Assembly (NCBI GenBank): GCA_021234155.1
Contig: JAJEKV010000039.1
Coordinates: 10,243,077 to 10,307,076, forward strand
Length of the DNA: 64,000 bases
Reading direction: 5' to 3'
DNA from: Isoetes taiwanensis
Lineage: Eukaryota > Streptophyta > Lycopodiopsida > Isoetales > Isoetaceae
Numbering within the stretch: position 1 is the first letter of the stretch; each line of letters opens with the position of its first letter. A model generated the notes under the pieces. That model was not told the origin of the DNA. It searched no databases and saw only the letters and a program-made list of their open reading frames with translations. Made by a program: the position numbers and the translations under genes. This document shows positions 10,817-20,639 of this stretch, piece by piece.

Positions 10817-11764
10817 AACAGTGGCATATTATATTATAGGTGGCATTTTTTACAAAATGTGGGCACAGCCCAGCTATTTCCGCTATGGGCACTGCCCTAT
10901 ATACAAAAACGGGCTCAGAGCCCTATCTACTAAGTCCTAAGAAGAAAAACCCTCTACTCCTCGGGAAGAGAGGTGATGCTTGAGGATGTGGTAGAGGTTA
11001 CGCTTTCGAGGGTCCCAGCGAAGGTGCAGAACCACCTCCATCCCGTTGGTATGAGGATCGGGATGTTCAGCCATCCCGGAACACCAGCCATCCATTCTCA
11101 GGCCACGATTGTGGCAGCGCCAGAGGTCCAGACAATTCATTTTGCAAGTAATCCACTCTTGACAGTTAGTGGGCATCGTGCAGTTCTCGTTCAAACCCGG
11201 CGGTGACCATCTTTGGCGCCATCGGATGCCGCCGGCTTCACTCCGGTTAAGTCTTTATATAGCCAACCGAGGAACTCCTTGTCGATGTGGACCAATCAAA
11301 AAATCGCCAGCGTGTTTTGCAATGCAAAATTTGTTTCTAAAAGAGAATCTTTTCTCCGCCGCATATCTAGCCATGGTACCCTCGACACATTCGTTTTAAC
11401 GATATCCCGCCGAGTTGCCAGCATTAAATGCCATTGCTTCTTTTTTTCGCCGCCGTCGAACATTAATGTGTGTCCTTTGGCCATCTGTCACATCCCATCA
11501 TTCTCTCACGCCTCATCTCCACCGTTCATTACTTCTCCCTTTGTTGTTTGGGGACTTAGCCAAATTTTTGCCTCTCAATCGCCTCCTTGGCATCTTTCGA
11601 CACCTGGCACCATCAACGGTTGCAGCTTCGCCCTTATCATGCCTCTTCACCTCCATTTGCGCGCCCTAAACCTTTTCGTCCCTCTGCGCCTTCGTCCTCC
11701 GTTCTTAGCCTATACGTCTCGCTCTCGCCTTTGCATCACCGGTTCTTTTACGAAGCTCTTTGCC
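10817..11764 (+). other. Spacer between integrase and extra ORF
   Basis: No domain is recognisable in about 950 bases. A short imperfect repeat of a CTATTTCCGCTATGGGCAC-like unit lies near 10870-10925. Several frames are open for 60-90 codons. The region could hold the leader or internal promoter for the downstream ORF. Confidence 0.4.
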
Positions 11765-13129
11765 ATGGCGGCCCCAAAATTTCCTACACTTCAAGCTCAC
11801 GCTCCCTCGAGGGAACCGAATCTCTTTTTAGTCGATTATCTTTCTTGATGCCCACTTTCCGTGAAGCCCTTGTTGGCCGAATCGTGCGGTCGTGAGCGCG
11901 CCGAAACTTTCTGAATTCTCTCAAATGGAACTTCCGGCTCCAAATCCTGACCAGTTGAAGCAGTTCATCGCGAACATCGTCAATAGCCCGCATGGATACA
12001 CCACAGTGGTCGATGGCACCACCATTTCGCTGACTCAGCACCTGATTTCTGAGGTATTCCATATTCCTTTGCAAACCCCTTGTTTATCTTGGTCTGCCAT
12101 ACAGGATCTCGATGTCACTGAGTTTGGTGCTCCTGCTTATCATGCAAATGTGCATCGCCTGACCAATATTGACAAGCCCCATGAGACCTTTGTTAAGTTT
12201 CTGTGGCGCAAGTTCCTTGGGTATTCTATCAAGAACACCCATATCAATAAACCTTTCTATAATATCGTAGTTACTGCTACTCGCTCAACCCACCACATTG
12301 ATTGGCCCCAATTGCTGTTCTACCATCTTCTATTCTCATGATTCCACTCAGCGGTCCCTTCCTCAGACTCACCAAGTCGGCACTTCACGCCCTTCTTCCT
12401 CTGGTCATGTCAAAATTCCGCACTCCCATGTCATTGTCTCCTCCTCTGCTACAGAATCCAAGCATTCCAGTTCACACCATGTCTCCCAAACATCGCAAAC
12501 CAGGCAACAGCAGGCTCCACCACCATAGCACCCTCGTCAGCTGTTGTATCAGTATCAGCAGGATGCTCAAGCTGCTGTTCTAAAGTTACAAGAATCCCAA
12601 GAAGCTCTTATGAATGGGGTTCACACGGCCCTGACGGCCTCCGATGCGATTCACCGTGATCTTCAAGCTGCAACTGCACAAGTTCAAACTTTGGAAGCCC
12701 AACTTCAAGAAAAGCACGGGGCTCTCTTACAGGCCCGCATAGATCTCAAAAGTGCACAGGATCAGACCAGCCTCCTTGCAGATCAGCAGGCTCAGCTTCA
12801 ATCCGAAATTCAGGACTTATTGGAGCAAAACAAGTCCAAAGCCACCCTCCTGGGTGACAAGGAGAAAGATATTGCTAAGCTCGGGCCTTGTACTCAGAGC
12901 TTTGTGACAATTCTGACACTCAAGTTCAACACCTTACAGAGCGTGATGCTCAAATTGCCTCTTTGACGGCTCAGCTCTCCACGCAGACTTCTCAGCTCAC
13001 GTCCCTCCAAGATCAGCTTACGGAGGTTCAGAAACAGAAACTTCTTGATGACGCGGAGATTGCCGTGCTTCGACTCAATGCTCCTGGGCAATCCTCCTCA
13101 CAGGTTAACACTTTCGAAGCGGGTCCGTG
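11765..13129 (+). pseudogene. Additional retrotransposon ORF: globular N-domain plus long coiled coil
   Basis: Downstream of integrase an ORF begins MAAPKFPTLQ at 11765. After one shift it runs through MSAPKLSEFSQMELP (11892) and a roughly 150-residue region with GYTTVVDGTTISLTQHLISE and HIDWPQLLFYHLL. After another shift and one stop (12526) comes an S/H/Q-rich linker, then about 190 residues of heptad-like coiled coil (for example ATAQVQTLEAQLQEKHGALL, then ERDAQIASLTAQLSTQTSQL). No signal peptide or membrane segment is seen, so it is not env-like. The layout resembles the plant gypsy-associated proteins of the Transposase_28/Transposase_32 type. That assignment is inference. Confidence 0.6.
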
Positions 13130-14637
13130 ACCGATCCAATATACGTTAGAAAAAGGACCACGGGATCCGTGACCTCGAACAATTGACTACAAAGACGCTA
13201 TTGGTCTGGCGATGAGGCTCGACCAAACTGGGCGGCTATATCACCATCGTTAGCAACTTTGCTGTTGATTTCCCGGTTCCTTCACGCTATCGGATTATGT
13301 GGTTGCACGCCGCCACCTCTTTCTTACGAAGTGGCATGGGGCTGATGGTCCCGTGGATGTTCCCGCTGCGACCGCAGATTTTCTTCGGTTGGCGAACTCT
13401 CCATTGAAGACAAAGGTGTCTGGCTTTGCCCTTTTAGTCTTTGATCTCATTCCTTGCGAAGATCGGATTTCATCACCTTGAGTTGTTCAGCCCATGGCTT
13501 ACATTTTTCATGATTTCTATCCGGGTGACACACGGGAGAGATTTCGGGATGGGCCACCACGGAACTATCGGGGTGACCCCACCCTTCAATGGTTGCTTGG
13601 GGATAACAACCCCTACGGCTGATCATGCTCGGACACACGCTCTTCATCAAGAGTACATGCACGAGCTTGCACATCATTTACCTCTCGGCAAGCGGAAGTG
13701 CTTTGCAACAAATAAGGAAGTATCCGGGACATCTTGAGGATCTTCCCTATGCACAAATTTATATCACGACACCTCATTTGGTTACAATCAATTACGTGCT
13801 CTTACGGATAGCAAGGCGGTCACCACAGTGGGATAGCCCTCTGTCAACTCTCAACTCTCTGCTCCCATGCGGGATCGTTGGTGTAAAGCTCTTGATCCCG
13901 CCCTTGTCGGTGAATTCGGGGAGCAGGCTCAACAACCCCGCCCCCACGGGCATGGTTTCCTCTCCCTATGCTTCCACTGGGTGTTCCTCCCGCCCCGGGT
14001 TCACGACTTCGATTGGCATCTCCCCTTTTGGACAAAGGTCATGGATGGCCATCTTTGGATGGACTCCACCTCGGATCTCGGCCGGATCTCGGTGGGATCC
14101 CGTTTTGTTCGCCGCTCCCATTGGGAAGAGGGTGCCACTCTTGATAACACCACGGTGGATCTATATTGCTAATGGCGTGGTTGCAGCGCCCTGGCGATCG
14201 CGCGCTCCATGGTCTTGACACCTTCTTGCGAGAATGCCGCCACCTCACGGATCCTTGATCCACCTTCAAGCGGGTTTTTTTGTGCTGCTCTAAAATGCAT
14301 CTTGCTTTCGGCTCCTTAAATGTAAGTCGTCCCATTTTTTCTTTGCAATCCGAATGCGGCGTCGGTGCCGCCCGGCCTCGGACCTGCCTCCTCATGGAAT
14401 GTCGGTTTGTTTCTTAGGCGCCCATCGCGCCCTTGAAGACATGGTGCGATCTCGTTTTCTCATTGATGCGAGATCCCGCCCTTGGCCTCAACACTCCTCT
14501 GCTCTTCAAACACGCCCGGGGATCTCATTGGCCGATTACCATAATGGTGCCCGTCCTCATTCCGTGAGGATCACTTTCAGGCCCGATGGCTTCAGCCCTC
14601 GAGACACTTCCTCCTTTTCTTCACTCTAAGTGTCGTT
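13130..14637 (+). other. 3' internal region of the gypsy element
   Basis: Frames of 60-200 codons are open (13625-14218 is the longest) but switch repeatedly, and I recognise no domain. The region is GC-rich and could be either a second decayed accessory ORF or 3' UTR. Confidence 0.4.
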
Positions 14638-14651
14638 TGGTGGGGGGGGAG
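14638..14651 (+). promoter_or_regulatory. Polypurine tract
   Basis: A purine run of G with scattered A (TTGGTGGGGGGGGAG) ends exactly where the 3' LTR starts. This is the plus-strand primer site of the LTR element. Confidence 0.85.
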
Positions 14652-15248
14652 TGTTAGTCCTGTGCCTCCTGGTTCAGGACTATTCATGCATCTGACGGAC
14701 CAGGTCAAACTCAAGGATCCACGATCGATACGGGTCAGCCATCAAAGGCTCGGTGAGAAGACCAAGCGGCCGAACCCACGCGGTCAAAACTGCGTTCGTC
14801 AACAAGAGGCGCCATTTCGGACAAGTGACGGCCCGTCACCGCCCGCGTCAGCGTCAGCGTGATTCTAGGCACTTCAAGAGGCACCGCCAATATTCCTGCA
14901 AATCAGGCCTCCTTCCAGGAGTCGGCACCGAGATCAGTCAGAGTGTCTATATTGGGCCAAAGGCCATTGTACTATATATATGAGTAGAGCTAGCACATGA
15001 GTTTTTAGATGAGTTTTGAGTCTTGTCTCTCTTCAGTCTTCTCTCGATTGCGAGAGCTCATGTATGTTCATCATTGATATCAAGGAAGCTTATCATTTTC
15101 CTCTCATTGTTCTCTTTTGTTCTGTTTTCTTCTTCTTGTTCTTTTCTTGCAAATCCCGCGTGACATAGTCCCCCGGATTCTCCTGTTAGATCCAAGGGTC
15201 CTCACAGAGGGCTGTCTTGCAGGAGTTCCCGAACCCAGACCCCAAACA
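14652..15248 (+). repeat. 3' LTR
   Basis: It starts TGTTAGTCCTGTGCC and ends ACCCCAAACA, followed by the TTATC duplication. It is nearly identical to the 5' LTR in its middle and clearly divergent at both ends. Confidence 0.95.
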
Positions 15249-15253
15249 TTATC
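15249..15253. repeat. Target-site duplication TTATC (right)
   Basis: This is the second copy of the five bases that precede the 5' LTR. Confidence 0.9.
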
Positions 15254-15282
15254 GTCCACTGAGGCCTATGGGACCCACAAGG
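15254..15282 (-). mobile_element. LINE 3'-end fragment, right piece
   Basis: On the minus strand this reads GTGGGTCCCATAGGCCTCAG then TGGAC. It continues the LINE 3' end whose tail lies at 4215-4246. Same family of ends as at 25035-25075. Confidence 0.75.
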
Positions 15283-15880
15283 AGAGGGTTGCCACATGTA
15301 CATTTGTTGACTATGTTGGATCAGGCAGACAAGCCCTTCACAGCCGAAGAGATTGATCAAATTATATGTGATGAAATACCAGACAAGAATGCATATCTTG
15401 AATTGTATGATATAGTCACCTGTAATATGATGCATGGGCTATGTGGTACTGGATATTCGAATAGTCCGTGCATGTAGGATTGTAAGTGTATAAAACATTA
15501 TCCACATGCATTTTCAGAATGAGATGACAGTTGTTGATGGATATCCATTGTATCGAAGAAGGGATGACGACCGAAAGCTGAAAAAAGGGGATATAGATTT
15601 GGATAATAGATGGGTCGTGCCATATAATCCCTGGTTGACATCATCCTTCAAGTGCCAGATCAACGTTGAGGTATGTGCTGCTGTAAAGGCCGTTAAATAT
15701 TTGTACAAGTTCGTCTACAAAGGGCCTGATATGATCAACGTGAAATTAGAAGCAGCGAGTGATGGTGCATCTACTAGCAGAGCATCCACCATAAGGGTAA
15801 AAGCACGTTAGGGTAATAAAATATTGGGTCATTTTAATACATATACATTTTTAGAAATGTATAATAATTACCGTGACTTT
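15283..15880 (+). pseudogene. Helitron Rep protein, HUH and tyrosine region
   Basis: The frame resumes at RGLPHVHLL, the Helitron HUH (H-x-H) motif. It continues EEIDQIICDEIPD, then LYDIVTCNMMHGLCG and NSPCM, stops at 15475, and continues in another frame with YPLYRRRDD, DNRWVVPYNPWL and INVEVCAAVKAVKYLYKFVY, the segment with the two catalytic-type tyrosines. It decays after about 15810. The PIF1-like helicase that should follow was not found. Confidence 0.85.
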
Positions 15881-16198
15881 TTTTTTTTTCGACCGAAAAT
15901 AGGCAGTGGAAAATTCCCTCCAATTCTTTCTTCCCCGTTCTTGTTTCTTTGGTCCTTTGATCCCTTTGCTTTTACCCTGCGATCCAGCACCTCAATCTCT
16001 TGCAAGCGACTAAAGCACGCTCTTCCAAAGTCGCTTGGTCATTCTCAACAAATCAAAGGTACAATCGTCTTCTTCCCTAGTTTTCTTCTTTCTGCTTTTA
16101 ATTTATTACTTTAGGTTTTTGTTTACATGTGCAAGCTCAGATTGTTGCACCTTTAGGACAATTAAAAGATATTTGTTGTTGCATTGCAGGTATAGACA
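15881..16198 (+). promoter_or_regulatory. Probable 5' UTR and intron of the hypothetical gene
   Basis: A pyrimidine-rich stretch is followed by a good donor (AATCAAAG/GTACAATCG, intron from 16059) and a good acceptor (TTGCATTGCAG/G, intron to 16189). The intron of 131 bases ends nine bases before the ATG at 16199. No TATA box is obvious. Confidence 0.4.
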
Positions 16199-16486
16199 AT
16201 GGCAAAGACACCAAAGAAGAGTGCTGCCCCTGCATCAGTCCGAAAATCTCCGAGGGCTTCCAAAGCAGGGACACATTTGAAGTCTGGAAGTCCTGGTTGT
16301 AGCAAGGAGAACCGAAATGAGGACACAGTATTTTCTGCAAGGGATCTGGCAAATATGAAATTCAAGGAAAAATTTGCAGAATACAACTCTTTAGTGACAG
16401 AAGTTTGGGGCTCTAAGGAACCTACCAGGTACGGGTACAAGGATGAGCTGGTGAAGTTGGAAGACCAGGCAGAATTTTTCAAGTAG
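16199..16486 (+). CDS. Hypothetical basic nuclear-type protein, probably truncated
   Basis: The 95-residue frame starts MAKTPKKSAAPASVRKSPRA, a Lys/Pro/Ser-rich N-terminus like that of many chromatin-associated proteins. A charged helical part follows (ARDLANMKFKEKFAEYNSLV, then DELVKLEDQAEFFK). It ends at TAG 16484 just before a LINE fragment, so the 3' part may have been replaced. An intron with canonical borders lies in its probable 5' UTR. It sits directly downstream of Helitron Rep sequence, which suggests a host gene start captured or trapped by the Helitron. I do not recognise the family. Confidence 0.4.
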   Translation: MAKTPKKSAAPASVRKSPRASKAGTHLKSGSPGCSKENRNEDTVFSARDLANMKFKEKFAEYNSLVTEVWGSKEPTRYGYKDELVKLEDQAEFFK

Positions 16487-16499
16487 TACGAGTTTGCAT

Positions 16500-16785
16500 T
16501 TGGTAGGAAAGAGAGAGGGCATCTTTGGCAGACCACGATACTGCTCGCCGCAAATAGCTGGTTTAAAAGCTGCACCCGGCCTGAACATGTCTCTATATCC
16601 CGCACACTGCATTCTACAGATTTGCAGGGACCCATAGCTATTGCAACCTTCCCACAGCTTTTCCCCATGCACAACGTCAAAAGCCTTTGCAAAATCCAGA
16701 AAGCATTAATACAGGTCCCGCCGGCACATACATAGATCATCATCAAGAAATTATATAGTTGTTTCCTCAATGCTCTATGTCTATT
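16500..16785 (-). mobile_element. LINE reverse-transcriptase fragment (motif A region)
   Basis: The minus strand reads, in shifted frames, INAFWI, then KAFDVVHGEKLWEG (RT motif A with its aspartate), then YGSLQICRMQC. The same piece is present inverted at 47380-47520. The order relative to the YADD fragment at 18480-18780 is the reverse of an intact LINE, because the module was duplicated in tandem and different parts survive in each copy. Confidence 0.65.
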
Positions 16786-16855
16786 GCATACAAATGCGAA
16801 AGAAAATATTGCACTGTGTCATCCACAACCCCCCAATACAACACATTGTTGCTAA

Positions 16856-16884
16856 AGCCTGGTAATGCCGGACGCCGCCACTAG
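16856..16884 (+). mobile_element. Helitron-type 3' terminus
   Basis: AGCCTGG-TAAT-GCCGGAC is an imperfect hairpin. The unpaired GCCGCCA and then CTAG/T follow. Helitrons end in a short GC hairpin some 7-12 bases before CTRR and insert ahead of T. Five further copies of this arrangement are in the window. Confidence 0.6.
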
Positions 16885-17298
16885 TTCATATATAGAATTC
16901 AAATGCAAAGCAAATATAGCATTGGAACTATTATGACATTTCCAAACAACTTAATTGCTTAAGTGGTGACCATTGTCTAAATAATTCAAATGCTTGGGAA
17001 TACTATATTTTCAAATATTCTATGTATTTAACAAAGTCCATAGTTGTTGCAACGTCATGCAAAAAATTTCCTGAAAAGAACTATTGAGTAAATAAAAAAT
17101 GGGGTTTGATGGAATTCTAAAAACTATTTGACATTTTGTAACTCCTCAAAACAATGTCAAGACCATAGGTCAAAAACTTAGATGCAATATAATAGAAGAA
17201 AAAACTTGGCTCCAGTTTATGATTTATCTAATAGTAAACAACTTATAAAGACAAGAGCCGCATAAACTTGATTAACTTGGACTCTGCCAATATTTTTC

Positions 17299-18165
17299 CT
17301 ATAAAATCTGCTTTAATTCAGCTACATAGGAATAACAGCTATGTTCTGGACGATCAAACAACTGCCATTTCCCGTTAGAAGGACAATACATGATGTTATA
17401 AGGACAAGAGTTTATATGTTGATGATGATGACCCTTGAGATCAATAACTAAAAGGTCATGTCCCCAGGAAGCATTAAATCGAGGATAACTTAGCATGCCG
17501 TAATGTTCGTTGTCATAAAATGGTAGAGACATCTCAAATGATGATAATAATTCAAAAGCATATACGTCCTCCTTCTCCTCATGACTTAGCCATAGCCATA
17601 CCTTTCCATTACACTAGGTAACACACATGAGCTTGCCATTTCTGTGTGTCACGGTCATGCTAGTGCGAATATCAATCATGTTGATGCACATGTTTTTTAC
17701 CCCAAGTGTTGCAGAGCCAGTCTTTCGAGACCAAATCTTCATACCAATATTGTAGATCCATATGTCAAATGTGCTTGTGTCTTCACCAAAGGCATCTCCA
17801 AGCTTCTTGTCTTTAGTAGTCAAATCTATAAGATAGAAAGAACCTCCAAAAATGGTCCAATAGTTGCCATTAGGCAAGACATCTGGTAGAGGTGTTGTAC
17901 TCCATCCATTTGTATTGGACTCATAAATCAACATTTGGTAGAGGTGTTGTACTCCATCCATTTGTATTGGACTCGTAAATCACAAGGTGTTTACGACGGA
18001 TGTCTGTCATGGCAACAATGTAGTTGTTATTCAAGCAATTGAAGTCGAATCGCACACCAGTTACCCAGGCAGCACTATAGAGATACGTCGTTGGTATGTG
18101 CACCCAATTTCCAGAATAAGATTTGAAGGGATTGAACAACCAAAGCTTATGTCTTCTGTGGTAAT
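17299..18165 (-). pseudogene. F-box/kelch-type protein, copy 1 (F-box lost)
   Basis: The minus strand carries the kelch-type half only: LFNPFKSYSGN, then TDIRRKHLVIYESNTNGWST, then GGSFYLIDLTTKDKKLGDAF, then DIWIYN, and at the end CPSNGKWQLFDRPEHSCYS. A 52-base direct duplication at 17886-17990 disrupts the YESNTNGWST region. A TAG at 17614-17616 replaces the leucine codon of copy 2. The F-box exon is absent because sequence equivalent to 20280-21020 is deleted. F-box/kelch proteins are substrate receptors of SCF ubiquitin ligases. This copy is dead. Confidence 0.8.
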
Positions 18166-18260
18166 ATAAATAAGGGGAGCTACAGTCTAAGCGAGTTGAT
18201 GAAGAAAATCAATAAGGTTGCAACATACTAAGCCCCAAACATGAGGTAAATGTTTTGTTT

Positions 18261-18450
18261 CGAATAGCAATCGGGGGAGATTCTTCAAGAGTTAAGACTA
18301 TTCTATAGCAACATAAACTATTCACAACTGAAGCAGCATATGCCAAATTTTATAAGCCAAACTCGGATAATTCATCAGCAGTGCCTGATGGACCAGGGGG
18401 AGTGGCATGATCCACTCCCCCCTGGTCCATACAGTTGTTACTTTGATCAT
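18261..18450. repeat. Dispersed repeat with near-perfect hairpin
   Basis: The sequence from CGAATAGCAATCGGGGGAGA onward recurs at 39533-39727 and 41933-42075. It includes a hairpin at 18388-18430: ATGGACCAGGGGGAGTGG, a six-base loop, and its complement with one extra C. The 39.6-kb copy keeps a weaker hairpin and the 42-kb copy has lost the right arm. Confidence 0.75.
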
Positions 18451-18479
18451 AATATACCTCACTGAAGCATGTTGTCCAC

Positions 18480-18780
18480 GTCATTTTATCAGTTGCTGCC
18501 ATATATGAGGACCACCTTAGTGTTGGCCAGGTTGATGCACATGTCAGTCGCCTAGTAGAATGTGTCCAAGGCGTTGAGACGACACTACATGTCTGTCAGA
18601 GTATAAACTAGGAGGTCCAGATCATCAGCATATATCAGATGTTTGGCAATCTGGCGCGGGAGATGAGCTTCGTCGCCACCATATTCAGCAAGGTAACTCT
18701 CCAACTAATCAATGTGCAATCCAAATGATGTAGGAGAGAGAGGGTAAGACAAGCGGTTCGAGTCCGCTTGTCTCCAGTCC
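18480..18780 (-). mobile_element. LINE reverse-transcriptase fragment (motif B-C region)
   Basis: The minus strand gives FGLHID, then ESYLAEYGGDEAHLPRQIAK, then IYADDLDLL, the RT motif C with YADD. Stops are present. The inverted copy lies at 47520-47760. Confidence 0.7.
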
Positions 18781-18933
18781 GTGATACAAGCCGATGTAAT
18801 GGCATATGATAGCATGAGAAAATCCGGGTTGATCCATGATCCCCATCCAATGGACGTTGACGAGATACTTCTATTTAGCGCCAAACAATCGTGTCATCCT
18901 GGAAGACCAAGCGTAAAGGAGAAAAATCCGGGG

Positions 18934-20279
18934 TATGTCTATTGCATACAACTGCAAAAGAAAATATTGCATTGTATCGTCCACAACCCCCCCAATACAA
19001 CACATTGTTGCTAAAGCCAGGTAATGCCGGACGCCGCCACTAGTTCATATATAGAATTCAAATGCGAAGCAAAGATAGCATTGGAACTATTATGACATTT
19101 TTAAACAACTTAATTGCTTAAGTGGTGACCATTATCTAAATAATTCAAATGCTTGGGAATACTATATTTTCAAATATTCTATGTATTTAACAAAGTCGAT
19201 AGTTGTTGCAACGTCATGCAAGGAAATTTCTTGAAAAGAACTATTTAGGTAAATAAAAATGGGGGTTTATGGAATTCTAAAAACTATTTGACATTTTGTA
19301 ACTCCTCAAAACAATGTCAAGACCATAGGTCAAAAATTTAGATGCGAAATAATAGACGAAAAAACTTGGCTCCAGTTTATAATTTATCTAATAGTAAACG
19401 ACTTATAAAGACGAGGCCCCGCATAAACTTGATTAACTTGGACTCTGCCAAATTTTTTCCTATAAAATCTGCTTTAATTCAGCTACATTGGAATAACAGC
19501 TATGTTCTGGACGATCCAACAACTGCCATTTCCCGTTAGAAGGACAATACACGATGTTATAATGACAAGAGTTTATATGTTGATGATGATGACCCTTGAG
19601 ATCAATAACTATAAGGTCATGTCCCCAGGAAACATCAAATCGAGGATAACTTAGCATGCCGCAATGTTCGTTGTCATAAGATGGTAGAGACATCTCAAAT
19701 GATGATAATAATTCAAAAGCATATACGTCCTCCTTCTCCTCATGACTTAGCCATAGCCATACCTTTCCATTACACAAGGTAACACACATGAGCTTGCCAT
19801 TTCTATGTGTCACGGTCATGCTAGTGCGAATATCAATCATGTTGGTGCACATATTTTTTACCCCAAGTGTTGCAGAGCCAGTCTTTCGAGACCAAATCTT
19901 CATAGCAATATTGTAGATCCATATGTCAAATGTGCTTGTGTCTTCACCAAAAGCATCTCCAAGCCCCTCCAAGCTTCTTGTCTTTAGTAGTCAAATCTAT
20001 AAGATAGAAAGAACCTCCAAAAATGGTCCAATGGTTGCCATTAGGCAAGACATCTAGTAGAGGTGTTGTACTCCATCCATTTGTATTGGACTCGTAAATC
20101 ACAAGGTGTTTACGACGGATGTCTGTGATGGCAACAATGTAGTTGTTATTCAAGCAATTGAAGTCGAATCGCACACCAGTTACCCAAGCAGCACTATAGA
20201 GATACGTCGTTGGTATGTGCACGCAATTTCCAGAATAAGATTTGAAGGGATTGAACAACCAAAGCTCATGTCTTCTGTG
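18934..20279. repeat. Tandem module, copy 2 (Helitron end plus kelch)
   Basis: It is the direct repeat of 16776-18176. It has a 10-base insertion at about 19965 relative to copy 1 (a repeat of CCCCTCCAAG) and retains the upstream F-box region. Confidence 0.85.
19011..19042 (+). mobile_element. Helitron-type 3' terminus (copy in module 2)
   Basis: AGCCAGGTAATGCCGGAC, then GCCGCCA and CTAGT. This is the paralogue of 16856-16884, with one more mismatch in the stem. Confidence 0.55.
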
Positions 20280-20620
20280 TTTATAGTGTCTCTTTGATAT
20301 GTAGTGACATATAACATACCGTGTGAGTCGAGCAGTCTATAATTGCGACGAATATATAACCCTTTTCATTTCACCAAATTTTCACTTATCTTGAATTTCT
20401 TCCAATGGGAAGAGTATGGATTGGAAAGATAACTTAGATTAGTATTGTCCAAACTGACTAAGATATCACGGGGTCGACTTATCCAGAAAGAGTCAGAATG
20501 AATACGATCATGCCAATACTTAGAGATACGGGAGACGCAAAGTGTATCAGTTATATCATCCATTCTAAGAAATACCATCTCTAAAATATCATTCCCTAAA
20601 TGGTTAAAGGAGAGCTCCAT
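19460..20620 (-). pseudogene. F-box/kelch-type protein, copy 2
   Basis: The ATG at 20620 opens an F-box: MELSFNHLGNDILEMVFLRM, then CVSRISKYWHDRIHSDSFW. The frame meets TGA at 20366-20368, continues in frame with LYIRRNYRLLDSHGMLYVTT, and shifts near 20270 to LWLFNPFKSYSGN. It shifts again at the 10-base insertion near 19965 and ends GKWQLLDRPEHSCYSNVAEL. One stop and two shifts make it a pseudogene, but the full F-box plus C-terminal repeat-like layout (about 380 codons) is preserved. Confidence 0.82.
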
Positions 20621-20639
20621 TTACTTAGTATGCTGCGAA

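Larger units (their letters stand above)
4247..15248 (+). mobile_element. Ty3/gypsy LTR retrotransposon, full-length but degenerate
   Basis: The element is complete from LTR to LTR: 594-bp and 597-bp LTRs starting TG and ending CA, a 5-bp TTATC target duplication, a G-rich polypurine tract before the 3' LTR, and domains in the order gag, protease, RT, RNase H, integrase. Integrase after RT places it in Ty3/gypsy. There is no chromodomain after the integrase C-terminal domain. About 3.8 kb follows integrase and carries an additional coiled-coil ORF, as seen in some plant Tat/Athila-like lineages. Most protein domains change frame several times, so it is non-autonomous now. It is GC-richer than its surroundings. 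Confidence 0.93.
16776..18176. repeat. Tandem module, copy 1 (Helitron end plus kelch)
   Basis: From TATGTCTATTGCATACAA onward this segment repeats at 18934-20279 with about 95% identity by eye. It contains the Helitron-type 3' end at 16856-16884 and the kelch pseudogene. Copy 1 has an internal 52-base duplication at about 17886-17990 and lacks the F-box part. Confidence 0.85.

Noticed and set aside
18388-18430. The hairpin as a microRNA precursor
   Set aside because: The stem is 18 bp with a 6-base loop, shorter than plant precursors, and related copies do not keep the pairing.
18749-18771. tRNA T-arm-like hairpin: ACAAGCGG, TTCGAGT, CCGCTTGT (a B-box lookalike)
   Set aside because: There is no acceptor or D arm and no A box at the right distance. 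The bases fall in the motif-B to motif-C region of a minus-strand LINE RT fragment.
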